This document shows positions 24,053-32,791 of a DNA stretch of 35,035 nt, one piece after another. This stretch comes from Desulfurococcaceae archaeon (GTDB taxonomy: Archaea > Thermoproteota > Thermoprotei_A > Sulfolobales > Acidilobaceae), in assembly GCA_020833325.1 (NCBI GenBank), contig JAJHQN010000004.1, positions 1-35,035 of the forward strand, read 5' to 3'. The notes below the pieces were generated by a model. It saw nothing but the letters and a program-made list of their open reading frames with translations, searched no databases and was not told where the DNA came from. How positions within the stretch are numbered: position 1 is the first letter of the stretch; the number at the start of each line of letters is the position of its first letter. A program made the position numbers and the translations under genes.

Positions 24053-24060
24053 CCACAACT

Positions 24061-24097
24061 CGAAGCCTCGCCTTCTCAAGGCGGGAAGCCGTCAGCT
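24061..24097 (+). repeat. Solo hairpin element, copy 4
   Basis: GAAGCCTCGCCTT-CTC-AAGGCGGGAAGCC followed by GTCAG. The core hairpin CGCCTT/AAGGCG (24069-24083) is of the same type as the other copies, and the GGAAGCCGTCAG end resembles archaeal IS200/IS605 right ends. It lies between ribH and hyuB, about 25 bases from the hyuB stop. It shares the hairpin but not the TATTCAAGCTTAGC leader of copies 1 and 3. Confidence 0.5.
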
Positions 24098-24119
24098 TAC
24101 ACGTGAGGGAGAACTCCGT

Positions 24120-25673
24120 CTAAACCCCCCAGCCTCCTCCTCCTGGAGTCTCTATTATAACCTCATCTCCGGACTCCAGGTCTGTTGTAAACTTGCTGGG
24201 CATTAAATCCTCCAACCCATTGCTCCTCCTTACGATTACCCTAGCTGGTTTCCCGGGTTCACCGCCCCATAGGCCGTATGGTTTATGTTTAAACCTCTCA
24301 GCTAGGATTGATAGTCTTGCTGGTTTTAGTGCCTTGAAGGCTCTTATTATCCCATCACCCCCTCTATACCTCCCCTTGCCTCCACTACCCTCTCTTATCC
24401 TATAAGCTGTGTATAGTATAGGGTACGATCTCTCGGCTACCTCTATTGGCGTGTTCAGAGTATTCGTCATGTTAACGTGGACCCCGCTAACCCCATCTTT
24501 GCCAGGTCTCCCTCCCGTCCCCCCACCAATGGTTTCATAGTACGCCCAGTACCCTCTCTCCTCATCGTAGCCGCCTAGCATTACATTCATCATCGTACCA
24601 GACCCGGCTGCTGGGATCCTGTCTGGTACGGCTTCAGCTAGAGCTCTTAAAACTACATCTGCTATCCTCTGGCTGGTCTCCACGTTACCACCAGCTACAG
24701 GAGCGGGTTTCCTAGGATTGACTATAGAGCCTTCAGGTGCTACAACGTCTACGAGGCTGTAGAAGCCCTCGTTAACCGGTATATCTTCTTTAACAGCAAC
24801 TCTTACAGCATAAGTTGTCGCAGAGAATGTTACACCATACACAGCATTCAAGGGAGCCTGAACCTGCTCCGATGACCCTGTGAAGTCCACCCTAACACCA
24901 TCACCTTTAATCTCAAGGGTGCATTTCAACACGAGATCCCTATCTGGGAGCTCAAGGTAGTCGATGGACTCGTACACGCCACGCCTCCAGGAGGTCATAC
25001 CATTTAATGTAAGCCTACGAGCATAGTCTACAGCTCTCCTCCAACCCTCCACTACAGCTTCTAAACCATACCTGCCGATAAGCTCTGAAACCCTCCTAGA
25101 GCCGACCCTATTAGCTGCAATCTGTGCATTCAAATCGCCTACGGCAACCCTGGGGGTTTTACTGTTCTCCACTATAAGCCTTAACAAATCCCTATCCACA
25201 AACCCCCTCCTCACCATCTTAACTGGAGGTACTATTAATCCCTCCTCGTATATGGTCCTAGCGTTGGGGTTCATACTACCCGGTATAGGGCCCCCTACAT
25301 CCACGTGGTGAGCTTTATTAACAACATATGCCACCAGCCTTCCACCTACGTAGACGGGGGCTAGCACCATTACATCGTTTAGATGCGTTCCAGACATGTA
25401 TGGGTCGTTTAACACCACCATATCACCGTCCTCCAGCTCAACACCCTCCCTCTCAAGCCACCTTAGCGTATTGAGTACACCTACCCTGAACGACCCTAGA
25501 TGTACTGGTATGTGCTCAGCCTGAGCTACAATCCTACCCTCACTATCAAGTACAGCACAGCTATGGTCCATCCTCTCCCTGATGTTAGGGGAGAACGCTG
25601 ACCTCTTTAGGGCAACGCCCATCTCCTCAGCTATGAATATTGTAGCCTTGTGTATGAGCTCCCAGGATACCAT
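24120..25673 (-). CDS. hyuB: Hydantoinase/oxoprolinase family, HyuB-type subunit
   Basis: The B subunit of the ATP-dependent hydantoinase, 5-oxoprolinase and acetone/acetophenone carboxylase-like enzymes. Family features are KRSAFSPNIRERMDHSCAVL near the N-terminus, HIPVHLGSF, NDPYMSGTHLNDVM, VNKAHHVDVGGPIPGSMNP, YYETIGGGTGGRPG, NTLNTPIEVAERSYPI and a C-terminal ETPGGGGWG loop. The ATG directly abuts the HyuA stop with no gap, as expected for obligate partners. The length of 517 is normal. Which of the ring-opening or carboxylating reactions it performs cannot be inferred from sequence reading alone. Confidence 0.94.
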   Translation of the reverse strand: MVSWELIHKATIFIAEEMGVALKRSAFSPNIRERMDHSCAVLDSEGRIVAQAEHIPVHLGSFRVGVLNTLRWLEREGVELEDGDMVVLNDPYMSGTHLNDVMVLAPVYVGGRLVAYVVNKAHHVDVGGPIPGSMNPNARTIYEEGLIVPPVKMVRRGFVDRDLLRLIVENSKTPRVAVGDLNAQIAANRVGSRRVSELIGRYGLEAVVEGWRRAVDYARRLTLNGMTSWRRGVYESIDYLELPDRDLVLKCTLEIKGDGVRVDFTGSSEQVQAPLNAVYGVTFSATTYAVRVAVKEDIPVNEGFYSLVDVVAPEGSIVNPRKPAPVAGGNVETSQRIADVVLRALAEAVPDRIPAAGSGTMMNVMLGGYDEERGYWAYYETIGGGTGGRPGKDGVSGVHVNMTNTLNTPIEVAERSYPILYTAYRIREGSGGKGRYRGGDGIIRAFKALKPARLSILAERFKHKPYGLWGGEPGKPARVIVRRSNGLEDLMPSKFTTDLESGDEVIIETPGGGGWGV

Positions 25674-27644
25674 TTAAACCACCCCGATCCTAAGCTCCCC
25701 GTGACCCCCTACAACTGCAACCCAGCCTGGTGGTATGACCGTTGTTGAATCGTACTCCTCAACTATAGCAGGCCCCTCAATCTTGTAGCCTACCGGTAGG
25801 TCGTCCCTCCAGTAGACCGGGGTGTTAACCCAGCCGTCCTTGAAGTAAACCTTCCTAACAACCTTCACCCTAGGCTCTCCTAGAGCTCTAGGCTTCGGGA
25901 GGCCCGGCTTAACCCTTCTTATCACCGCGAAAACCCTAGCTAAGACAACCTCCACACTCCTATCCTCAAGGGTGAAACCATATGTTGCTAGGTGCTTCTC
26001 CTCAAAAGCCCTCCTAACATCATCGAGCCTAGCCGGCCTACCGACTGGCACCGTTAGCTCCCACCCTTGACCCTCATACCTTACATCAGCATATCTAACG
26101 AAGTAATCAACCCTCCCAAGCCTTCCTAGGAGCTCCCCTTCAAGCTTCAAGTAGGCCTCCTCCAGGTCTACTGGGTAAGCTACCCTAGCTTCAAACCTCC
26201 AATCAGCTAGGAGTAGCCCTAGTGCACTAAATAAACCCGGGTGTGGTGGCACCACAACACTTCTAACCCCTAGCTCCTCTGCAATCTCAACCGCGTGCTG
26301 AGGCCCAGCTCCACCGAAGGCTACTAGGGTGAAGTCAGCTGGGTCCAAGCCCCTCTCGACAGTCACAAGCCTTATAGCCCTGGCCATCTCAAGGTTAGCT
26401 ATGCTAATAGCCTCCCATGCTACAACCTCTGGATCCCCTAGGGCTTGGAGTGCCTTGATGGAAGCACTCATATCAAGCTTCATAGCACCGCCCAGCATGT
26501 AATCCCCTATCCTTCCGAGGGCTAGGTTTGCATCTGTTATCGTAGGCCTAACACCACCCCTCCCGTAGCACACGGGGCCCGGGTCTGCACCAGCACTTAT
26601 AGGACCTACCCTGAGGGCTCCAACCTCATCCCTCCATATAATGCTACCCCCTCCGGCTGAGACCTCAGCTAGGTCTACGAAGGGAAATCTGATGGGGTAG
26701 CCTGAGCCCTTAACAATCCTACCATGGTGAGCCTCACCTCCAACCTCGTACTCGCTCGTAACCTCAACCTCGAAATCAACAACAGTACCGGCCTTAGCAG
26801 TGGTACCACCCATATCAAAGCTTATAGCCCTAGAGATGCCTAGCATCCTTGAGAGCTCAGCTGTAGCGATAACCCCTGCTGCAGGCCCACTTTCGACAAT
26901 CTGAACAGGTCTAACCATGGCCTCCTCAACAGTTATAAGACCACCGGAGCTAGACATTATGCTAAGCTCCATAACCCCAAGCTCCCTCAAGCCCTTGATA
27001 AGCCTCTCAAGGTAACTGGACACTATGGGCATCAAGGTTGCGTTAACAACCGTGGTCGAGGTCCTCTCATACTCCCTAGGCTCAGGGGCCACCTTATAGG
27101 ATGGAGACACGTACCCAACGTGCTTGGATAAAACACTCTCAGCTAGAACCTCGTGAACAGGGTTAGCGTAGGAGTGTAGGAATATGATAGCAGCACTCTC
27201 AACACCAAGAGCTCCGAGCCTAGAGCCGAGAGACTCCAACTCTCTAACATCAAGGGGCTTCAGGATAGAACCTCTAAAGTCAACCCTCTCGTCAACCTCA
27301 AACCTAAGATCCCTAGGGACTAGAGGCCTGGGCTTCTCAAAGAGGGGGTCGTAGAGCCTAGGCCTATTCTGCCTACCAATCTCAACAACATCCCTAAACC
27401 CCCTAGTAGTAACAAGAGCAACCCTCGGGAGCTCCAAGCCAACCTGACCCCTCAAAGCATTAGTAGCAATAGTGGTAGCGTGGACAACAAAACTAGCACC
27501 ACCGAGGACACGCAAACCCTCTAAAACAGCAACCTCAGGGCTACGAGGGGTGGAGAGAGCCTTATAGAAACCAAGAGAACCATCCCCCCTAACGTACACG
27601 AAGTCAGTAAAGGTCCCACCAATATCAACAGCTACAATCAACAT
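25674..27644 (-). CDS. hyuA: Hydantoinase/oxoprolinase family, HyuA-type subunit
   Basis: The A subunit, 656 residues, of the ATP-dependent hydantoinase/oxoprolinase group. It opens with the actin-like ATPase strand [15 protein letters not shown], has [14 protein letters not shown] near residue 55, [26 protein letters not shown] near residue 275, [22 protein letters not shown] and [17 protein letters not shown], and a C-terminal domain with [18 protein letters not shown]. All fit the family. The ATG at 27644 lies close to the divergent transporter unit, separated by 70 bases containing the promoters. Together with HyuB it probably handles a cyclic amide or related substrate brought in by that transporter. 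Confidence 0.95.
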   Translation of the reverse strand: MLIVAVDIGGTFTDFVYVRGDGSLGFYKALSTPRSPEVAVLEGLRVLGGASFVVHATTIATNALRGQVGLELPRVALVTTRGFRDVVEIGRQNRPRLYDPLFEKPRPLVPRDLRFEVDERVDFRGSILKPLDVRELESLGSRLGALGVESAAIIFLHSYANPVHEVLAESVLSKHVGYVSPSYKVAPEPREYERTSTTVVNATLMPIVSSYLERLIKGLRELGVMELSIMSSSGGLITVEEAMVRPVQIVESGPAAGVIATAELSRMLGISRAISFDMGGTTAKAGTVVDFEVEVTSEYEVGGEAHHGRIVKGSGYPIRFPFVDLAEVSAGGGSIIWRDEVGALRVGPISAGADPGPVCYGRGGVRPTITDANLALGRIGDYMLGGAMKLDMSASIKALQALGDPEVVAWEAISIANLEMARAIRLVTVERGLDPADFTLVAFGGAGPQHAVEIAEELGVRSVVVPPHPGLFSALGLLLADWRFEARVAYPVDLEEAYLKLEGELLGRLGRVDYFVRYADVRYEGQGWELTVPVGRPARLDDVRRAFEEKHLATYGFTLEDRSVEVVLARVFAVIRRVKPGLPKPRALGEPRVKVVRKVYFKDGWVNTPVYWRDDLPVGYKIEGPAIVEEYDSTTVIPPGWVAVVGGHGELRIGVV

Positions 27645-27714
27645 AAGCCACCGCAGTTACTTACTGTTAGAAAAGCTTAAATACCCCTTAGACGTTACAC
27701 TAGACGCGGTCGAG

Positions 27715-27945
27715 GTGGTCCATGTGAGCTTAGAGGAGGAGCTTAGAGCATCATTCAAGGAGCCTCTCTCCCTGCTCCTCGCAGCAATCACCGTTATAGT
27801 CTATGTGGGCCTCCTACTCGTATACCTCTTCAACAGATCTGACGCAACCTTGTTTAACATGAGCCCTCCACTACTCTACACGTTAACCCTATGGGTGGCG
27901 TTGATGGTAGTAGTGTTCGTGGCCGCCTGGAGGGTTTGGAGGTGA
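27715..27945 (+). CDS. Small two-helix membrane protein upstream of the symporter
   Basis: A 76-residue protein with a charged N-terminus (SLEEELRASFKEP) and two membrane helices (about 18-40 and 51-72) ending in WRVWR. Small subunits of this kind precede solute:sodium symporters in several lineages. GTG 27715 is about 35 bases from the box GCTTAAATAC (27675-27684); GTG 27724 in frame is an alternative. Its stop is 3 bases before the symporter start, so the two are translationally linked. The protein family was not identified. Confidence 0.75.
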   Translation: MVHVSLEEELRASFKEPLSLLLAAITVIVYVGLLLVYLFNRSDATLFNMSPPLLYTLTLWVALMVVVFVAAWRVWR

Positions 27946-27948
27946 TGG

Positions 27949-29451
27949 GTGGTGGTTGAGACGTGGACTTTAGCTACGAGCATCATCATACTGTACCTTG
28001 TATTGATGGTAGGCCTCGGCTACTACGCCACGAGGGTTTTAAGAAAGACTCTTGATGACTTCTACCTTCTAAGTAGAACTGCGGGTCTCCTAGTGCTCTT
28101 CCTAGCAACTGCTTCAACATACCACTCCGCGTTTGCCTTCCTTACGAGTGTCGCTACGTTTGCAACAACAGGTGTAACCTTCTGGATTGGGGCTTTCGCC
28201 TGGACTACGCTAGCTGGTATAGTAGGCTATGTTATTGGGAAGAGGATATACCTGTTGGGTAAGGCTAGAGGCTATATCTCGCCATCAGATCTCCTAGCTG
28301 ATAGGTTTAACAGCGAGCTCCTGAGGGTCATCACGGCTATAGTGTGGGCTATCTTCATCGTAGGCTATATAACTGTACAGGCAATAGGGTTAGGGATAGT
28401 GATTAGTATAGCTAGTGGAGGCAGAATATCATATGAGGTTGGATCCCTAATACTAGTCCTGGCTACAGCACTATACGTAGCCATAGGGGGTCTTAGAGCA
28501 GCCTACTGGACCGATGTACTTCAGGGCATATGGATGTACCTAGGCGTGTGGCTAGCAGGATTACTGATACTATACAAGTTCTTCCCAGGAGGCCCTTCGG
28601 AGATGTTCGCGGCCGTGAGAGAGGTTAAGCCCGAGCTTCTAACGTTAAACTGGAAAGCCCAGCTACTCGTAGGCAACATAATAGTATTCGGAGTTGGAGT
28701 CATGATACTACCGCATCTCTGGATAAAGTTCTACGCTGCCAGAGACACTAGTACTCTTAAATGGACCTCAGCTCTAACAGCATTATACCTCTCAAGCTTC
28801 TACATACCAGCGATGCTAGTAGGGCTGACAGCCGCAGTTCTAAACGTTAAGGGAGCTCCAGGGCTTGAGCCTGGGTTTATAAAAGCTCTAACAGATAAAT
28901 ACGGATCAGCAGACGCTGTAATGGCCTACATGATATACACGTTCACCCACCCAGTAGTAGCAGGGTTCCTACTAGCTGGGGCAGCGGCAGCCGCTATGAG
29001 CACTTTAGATAGCTTTATAGGCAGTATATCTATGATCCTGACACGAGACATTTACCAGAAGATCAATCCCAGGGCTAGCGAATCCTCACTTGTATGGGTG
29101 TCCAGAGCCCTCATAATACTCTTCGGCCTGGTAGGATGGTACCTAGCAATCCAGAGACCCGGCCTCATCTTCGACATAGTAGCTATAGCTGCGGGAGGCG
29201 GATTGCAGGTGCTACCAGCACTCCTACAAGCAGTATTCCCGACGAAGAGAGTGTACATAAACAAGTACGGTGCAATCGCAGGGCTAATAGTTGGAGCAGC
29301 ACTAGTACTCATAATGAGTGTTCAAACAGCTAAGTACTTCGGAACCCCACCATCACTTAGATTCCCCGCTGGAGAAGCCTCACTCTACGCACTAATAGTC
29401 AACATAATAGTAGCCCTAATAGTCACGGCTATAACAAGGGGAAGAAGTTAA
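27949..29451 (+). CDS. Sodium:solute symporter (SSS family)
   Basis: A 500-residue transporter with about 13 membrane helices. Family marks are DDFYLLSRTAGLL after the first helix, ASTYHSAFAFLTSVATFATT in the second, an AIGGLRAAYWTDVLQG segment near residue 185 and AAAAAMSTLDSFIGSISMIL (written in part) near residue 345, the region that holds the second sodium site. Substrates of the family include amino acids, pantothenate and acetate; divergence from hyuAB suggests a hydantoin, oxoproline or similar compound, by inference only. The start is GTG at 27949. A hairpin plus T-run follows the stop. Confidence 0.93.
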   Translation: MVVETWTLATSIIILYLVLMVGLGYYATRVLRKTLDDFYLLSRTAGLLVLFLATASTYHSAFAFLTSVATFATTGVTFWIGAFAWTTLAGIVGYVIGKRIYLLGKARGYISPSDLLADRFNSELLRVITAIVWAIFIVGYITVQAIGLGIVISIASGGRISYEVGSLILVLATALYVAIGGLRAAYWTDVLQGIWMYLGVWLAGLLILYKFFPGGPSEMFAAVREVKPELLTLNWKAQLLVGNIIVFGVGVMILPHLWIKFYAARDTSTLKWTSALTALYLSSFYIPAMLVGLTAAVLNVKGAPGLEPGFIKALTDKYGSADAVMAYMIYTFTHPVVAGFLLAGAAAAAMSTLDSFIGSISMILTRDIYQKINPRASESSLVWVSRALIILFGLVGWYLAIQRPGLIFDIVAIAAGGGLQVLPALLQAVFPTKRVYINKYGAIAGLIVGAALVLIMSVQTAKYFGTPPSLRFPAGEASLYALIVNIIVALIVTAITRGRS

Positions 29452-29482
29452 ACTAAACATCGAACCCTCTCCCCTCCCACTC

Positions 29483-29504
29483 TTCCTTTTCAAGGAATCT
29501 TTTT
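29483..29504 (+). terminator. Hairpin plus T-run after the symporter
   Basis: TTCCTT-TTC-AAGGAA (6 bp, 3-base loop) is followed at once by TCTTTTT, 31 bases after the symporter stop. This has the look of a bacterial intrinsic terminator; in archaea the T-run alone would suffice. The T-run continues into TTTTTAAAAC, which might also act as a weak TATA box. Confidence 0.5.
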
Positions 29505-29574
29505 AAAACCATATTGAGAGCTAAGCAAAGACTATAAAAACTCTTTTTAACGAGAGCTTAATGGTGGTGATCTA

Positions 29575-29970
29575 GTGCTCGTTAAAGCTAGCATTGAGGT
29601 TGTAGGGTTTAGAGGTTCTAGGAAGGGTCTTGCCATTGTTGATACGGGAGCGTCTCTCACACTATTAGATGAAATTGTTGCTAGGGATATTGGTGTTAGG
29701 ATGACGGGGAGGGAGCTTAGCTTAACTGTTGCTGATGGACATGAGGTTAAGGGTTTGCTTGCTATTGTTGACAAGCTTAGAGTTGAAGATGAGGAGCTCC
29801 CAGGAGCCCATGTTGCTGTAATAAGTTTCCCTGAGAGGCTCAGGGATAGGCTTAGCATGTTGAACGTCGACAATTGGGTGATAGTGGGTCTTGCAACACT
29901 TGAGATCCTAGGTTTAACACCTAACGTTAAGACAGGGAAGCTTGAAAAAGTTGGAGCTCTAGCGTTGTGA
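29575..29970 (+). CDS. Retropepsin-like aspartyl protease family protein
   Basis: A 131-residue single-lobe protein with LAIVDTGASLTLLDEIVARD (the D-T-G-A/S catalytic motif near residue 23) and the later hydrophobic-hydrophobic-Gly motif in VIVGLATLEILG near residue 103. These define the retropepsin-like clan AA fold, active as a homodimer. Cellular archaeal and bacterial members exist but their substrates are mostly unknown. GTG start at 29575; GGTGGTGAT just upstream is a good Shine-Dalgarno match and CTTTTTAACG lies about 25-30 bases upstream. It is a single gene with 225 bases of non-coding sequence after it. Confidence 0.85.
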   Translation: MLVKASIEVVGFRGSRKGLAIVDTGASLTLLDEIVARDIGVRMTGRELSLTVADGHEVKGLLAIVDKLRVEDEELPGAHVAVISFPERLRDRLSMLNVDNWVIVGLATLEILGLTPNVKTGKLEKVGALAL

Positions 29971-30195
29971 CCTTGACTGCTCATAGTTCGACCTCCTTAA
30001 GGGGCTTTCCTAGATAGCATTAGTCCTATGCTAAAAGCTTTAGGGTCGCTACTATACCCTTAGGGCTCTTAGGTCCACGAGTCCTGGTGTAATGAGGGGT
30101 TCTAGGGTTTACGTGGTTATACTGTTTTCGAGCTTCCCTGCTTAGACTAGGGGGTCTTACAAATTTGCTTATTTACGGTTTGAGGGTTACCTTTT
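29971..30195. other. 225-base intergenic region
   Basis: No gene was recognised. It contains a 6-bp hairpin TAGCAT/ATGCTA with a 7-base loop (30015-30033), a candidate TATA box GCTTATTTAC (about 30169-30178) for the thiolase gene, and GAGGGTTACCTT (30182-30193), a perfect match to the motif clustered at 3.8-4.4 kb, directly before the GTG start. Confidence 0.5.
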
Positions 30196-31197
30196 GTGTT
30201 TTGGAGGGGTTTCCTGCTGGTTGTTTGCGATGTTTGTGGTTTGAGGGGTGCTAGGGTTTTCCAGGCTTATAGTGGTTTGAGGTTGTGTGGTGAGTGTTTT
30301 GTTGAGAGTGTTAGGTCTCGTGTTTGGGGTGAGGTTGAGAGGTGGGGTTTGATTGAGCCTGGTGACTCTGTTCTCCTAGCTGTTAGTGGTGGTAAGGATA
30401 GCTATGTTATGCTTGAATCCCTCGCCTTAAGGTATAAGGCTTCTAGGCTTATAGGCCTCTCTATTATTGAGGGTATTCCTGGCTATAATAGGGAGGATGA
30501 TGTTAGGGCTTTGGTTGACTTCGCTAAGGGCTATGGGGTTGATGTTGTGGTTGTTAGTGTTAGGGATTACGTTGGTTTGAGTGTTTACGAGATGGTTCGC
30601 GAGGCTAGATCTAGGGGTTTGGTTGAGTCTGCTTGTACTTTCTGTGGCCTCAGCAGGAGGCATATCATGGACTACTATGCTAGGATGCTTGGAGCCTCGA
30701 AGGTTGCTACTGCTCATAACCTCGATGATGAGGTTCAAACTCTTGTCATAAACATGCTTAGAGGCGATGTTATCGGCGTGGTTAAGGTGCACCCCCTAAG
30801 CCCCCACCCTGAGGGTGGCGTTAGGAGGGTTAAACCCCTTAGGAAGGTGTATGAGTGGGAGACGGCCGCCTACGCTATGCTTAGGGGCTTTAGGTTTCAG
30901 GAGACGGAGTGCATGTTCATCGAGGAGAATCCAACCTTAAGAGCTAAGGTTAGAATCGCACTCTATGACCTGGAGAGAGAGCATCCTGGATCCCTGTTAA
31001 GACTGCTAGAATACTTTGATAAAACCCTCCAGGACGCCATTAAAAAGGTTGAGCCTAAGGGGTCAACGTCCACCTGCTCTAGGTGTGGAGCTCTAACAAC
31101 ACAGGGTAGGGGTTTGTGTAAGCTGTGCGAGCTCCTAGAGAGAGCTGGTTTGACGGAGCCTAGGTATACTAGGTTAAGGTTAAGTGTTAAACGTTAA
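30196..31197 (+). CDS. TtcA/Ncs6/TtuA-type tRNA 2-thiolation enzyme
   Basis: A PP-loop ATPase that thiolates uridine in tRNA (U34 or U54), 333 residues. Order: N-terminal zinc site C11/C14 and C31/C34; PP-loop SGGKDS at 64-69; CTFC at 147-150 and C239 (TECMF), the three cysteines that hold the [4Fe-4S] cluster in TtuA/NcsA; AHNLDDEVQTLVINML; and a C-terminal zinc ribbon CSRCG...LCKLC. The GTG at 30196 is near the expected transcript start, so it may be leaderless. GGAGGGG lies inside the first codons, which raises the possibility of a start a few codons later, but no canonical codon is available there. Confidence 0.92.
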   Translation: MFWRGFLLVVCDVCGLRGARVFQAYSGLRLCGECFVESVRSRVWGEVERWGLIEPGDSVLLAVSGGKDSYVMLESLALRYKASRLIGLSIIEGIPGYNREDDVRALVDFAKGYGVDVVVVSVRDYVGLSVYEMVREARSRGLVESACTFCGLSRRHIMDYYARMLGASKVATAHNLDDEVQTLVINMLRGDVIGVVKVHPLSPHPEGGVRRVKPLRKVYEWETAAYAMLRGFRFQETECMFIEENPTLRAKVRIALYDLEREHPGSLLRLLEYFDKTLQDAIKKVEPKGSTSTCSRCGALTTQGRGLCKLCELLERAGLTEPRYTRLRLSVKR

Positions 31198-31257
31198 GGT
31201 TATTAGCTTTAAAGGAACACTAGAGGCTAGGTATGCTTGACTGGGAGGTGTTTGGTT

Positions 31258-31770
31258 TTGCCCCTGAGGCCTGCTAGGTGTTATACGCATTTCAGTGGGC
31301 CGCCCTACACTAGAAAGGAGTATATACCGGGAGTCCCACCGCCTAAGATAACGAAGTTCGAGATGGGTAATAGGGCTCTACTGGAGGAGGCTGAGGTTAA
31401 AGGGGAGCTGGTAGCCCTAGAGGCTGGAAACGTTAGACATAATGCTTTAGAGGCAGCTAGAGTCATGGTTAACAAAAGCCTAGCATCTAAGCTTGGCGAA
31501 GCCAACTTCTACTTCAGAGTAAGAGTGTACCCCCACCATGTGCTTAGAGAGAATAAGATGATGGCATTCGCTGGAGCTGATAGGCTACAAGATGGTATGA
31601 GGCTAGCCTTCGGTAAACCTGTAGGATCAGCAGCCAGAGTATACCCAGGCACCGTGATCCTAGAGGTTTGGGCTAGGAGTGGTGCTGAGGATATTGTGAA
31701 AGAAGCCCTAAATAAGGGTGCTAGCAAGCTACCAATACCATGTAAGGTGGAGATTAGGAGGTTGAAATGA
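31258..31770 (+). CDS. rpl10e: Large-subunit ribosomal protein L10e (L16 family)
   Basis: L10e sits near the peptidyl-transferase and tRNA sites of the 50S subunit. It shows [20 protein letters not shown] at the N-terminus, [48 protein letters not shown] and [17 protein letters not shown]. The frame extends to TTG 31237, but homologues begin at (M)PLRP, which points to the TTG at 31258. GGGAGGTG at 31242-31249 is a good Shine-Dalgarno sequence for that start. The stop TGA is directly followed by the fifth solo hairpin element. Confidence 0.96.
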   Translation: MPLRPARCYTHFSGPPYTRKEYIPGVPPPKITKFEMGNRALLEEAEVKGELVALEAGNVRHNALEAARVMVNKSLASKLGEANFYFRVRVYPHHVLRENKMMAFAGADRLQDGMRLAFGKPVGSAARVYPGTVILEVWARSGAEDIVKEALNKGASKLPIPCKVEIRRLK

Positions 31771-31806
31771 CCTCCTCGCCCCTCTTTCGAAGGGCGAGTC
31801 TCCCCA
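31768..31806 (-). repeat. Solo hairpin element, copy 5
   Basis: On the minus strand: GGGGAGACTCGCCCTT, loop, GGGGCGAGGAGGTCA. The 7-bp stem CTCGCCC/GGGCGAG spans 31775-31798. GGCGAGGAGGTCA is a classic archaeal IS200/IS605 right-end ending. The last bases overlap the L10e stop codon, and on the plus strand the same hairpin may help end the L10e transcript. Confidence 0.55.
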
Positions 31807-31956
31807 CATCCCTAGGAGCGTGGGTTTAACCCCACACTCCCCCGAGCAGTACGTCGAACCTCAGCCTTGGAAGCACACTCCACATCTCTCCATCCGGCCC
31901 CCATCCCTTAGGGCATCACATTTCAAGGCCGGGAGGCCACGGCCCCGGTGTAAAAA
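31799..31956 (-). ncRNA. Candidate structured RNA or transposon-end scaffold between rpl10e and tatC
   Basis: Both strands are G/C-rich and foldable. Clear stems are GGAG-GTGGG / CCCAC-CTCC (31815-31840), CCGGG / CCCGG (31929-31948) and GGCCCCC / GGG-rich pieces between. On the minus strand the stems lead straight into solo hairpin copy 5, the order expected of the RNA encoded at the right end of a tnpB element. Minus-strand frames are open for 25-30 codons but no TnpB motif is recognisable. A T-run just past the tatC stop (about 31952-31956) may end tatC. Confidence 0.4.
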
Positions 31957-31970
31957 CACGATAGCTGGTC

Positions 31971-32756
31971 TTAGGTTCTCCTGCTCTTTAGAAACTTAGC
32001 TAGGGTTACCGCTACCACTATCAACATGTAATAAGGTATGAGGAGTAGGAGCATACCCACCCCTGAGGGGTCGGGGCTTATAAGAGCTGCTATAACCGCT
32101 GATGCTATGAGTAGGGCTCTCATAACATTACCTGTTAGCGACGGTATCTCGACGACCCCCGCATAGACTAGGATGAAGATTATTAGTGGTACTTCGAATG
32201 CAACCCCTGTAGCTAGGGTTATTAGTATGGCTGAGGACATTATATCCTCTAGGGAGGCATAAGATACAAGCCTATCTGCAGCCACCGTAGCTGATAGTAT
32301 GAACATCACCTTGTAGGTGAAGGGGAGCACTATTAACAATGCGATGGAGACCCCTAGTAGGAATAAGGCTATTGCTACAACACCTCCCAGCTTAATCCAC
32401 CTCTTCTCATGAGGGTATAAGGCTGGCTCTATGAAGGCGTAGATCTGGTAAGCTATGTAAGGGCTGGAGGTTAAGAAGCCTATGAGGATCGCTGAGTACA
32501 TAAGTATCCTAAGCCCAGCGAAGGGGCTTTCAGCTGTAAGCTTCACCTCTATTATATGACCTCCAACCTCTATGGTCTCGGGGACAACATGGTCTAGGAC
32601 CATCTTAGGGACTACGTAGAGTAGCGGTGTGTACGATGAAAGGCTTATAGGTATGAATGGTACTATGAGGGTTGCTATGGCGAACGCTATGAGAGCCCTC
32701 CTAAGCCTTATAATTAACTCCTCTAGGTGCTCCCATATAGTCGCCTCTTTACCCAA
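31971..32756 (-). CDS. tatC: Twin-arginine translocase subunit TatC
   Basis: TatC is the receptor of the Tat pathway, which exports folded, often cofactor-bearing proteins. The 261-residue sequence starts with the family's cytoplasmic segment IWEHLEELIIRLRRALIA, then six predicted membrane helices, with the signature SSPYIAYQIYAFIEPALYPHE after helix two. A larger periplasmic loop (about residues 45-75, VVPETIEVGGHIIEVKLTAE) is typical of crenarchaeal TatC. The start is TTG at 32756, with a minus-strand box CTATAAAG about 34 bases upstream. It is divergent from moeA; no tatA lies in the window. Confidence 0.95.
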   Translation of the reverse strand: MGKEATIWEHLEELIIRLRRALIAFAIATLIVPFIPISLSSYTPLLYVVPKMVLDHVVPETIEVGGHIIEVKLTAESPFAGLRILMYSAILIGFLTSSPYIAYQIYAFIEPALYPHEKRWIKLGGVVAIALFLLGVSIALLIVLPFTYKVMFILSATVAADRLVSYASLEDIMSSAILITLATGVAFEVPLIIFILVYAGVVEIPSLTGNVMRALLIASAVIAALISPDPSGVGMLLLLIPYYMLIVVAVTLAKFLKSRRT

Positions 32757-32791
32757 CTAGACACCTACCCCGATATCCACCTTACACTTTA

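Noticed and set aside
31771-31970. SRP RNA or RNase P RNA gene
   Set aside because: The region is too short for either and lacks their conserved core sequences.
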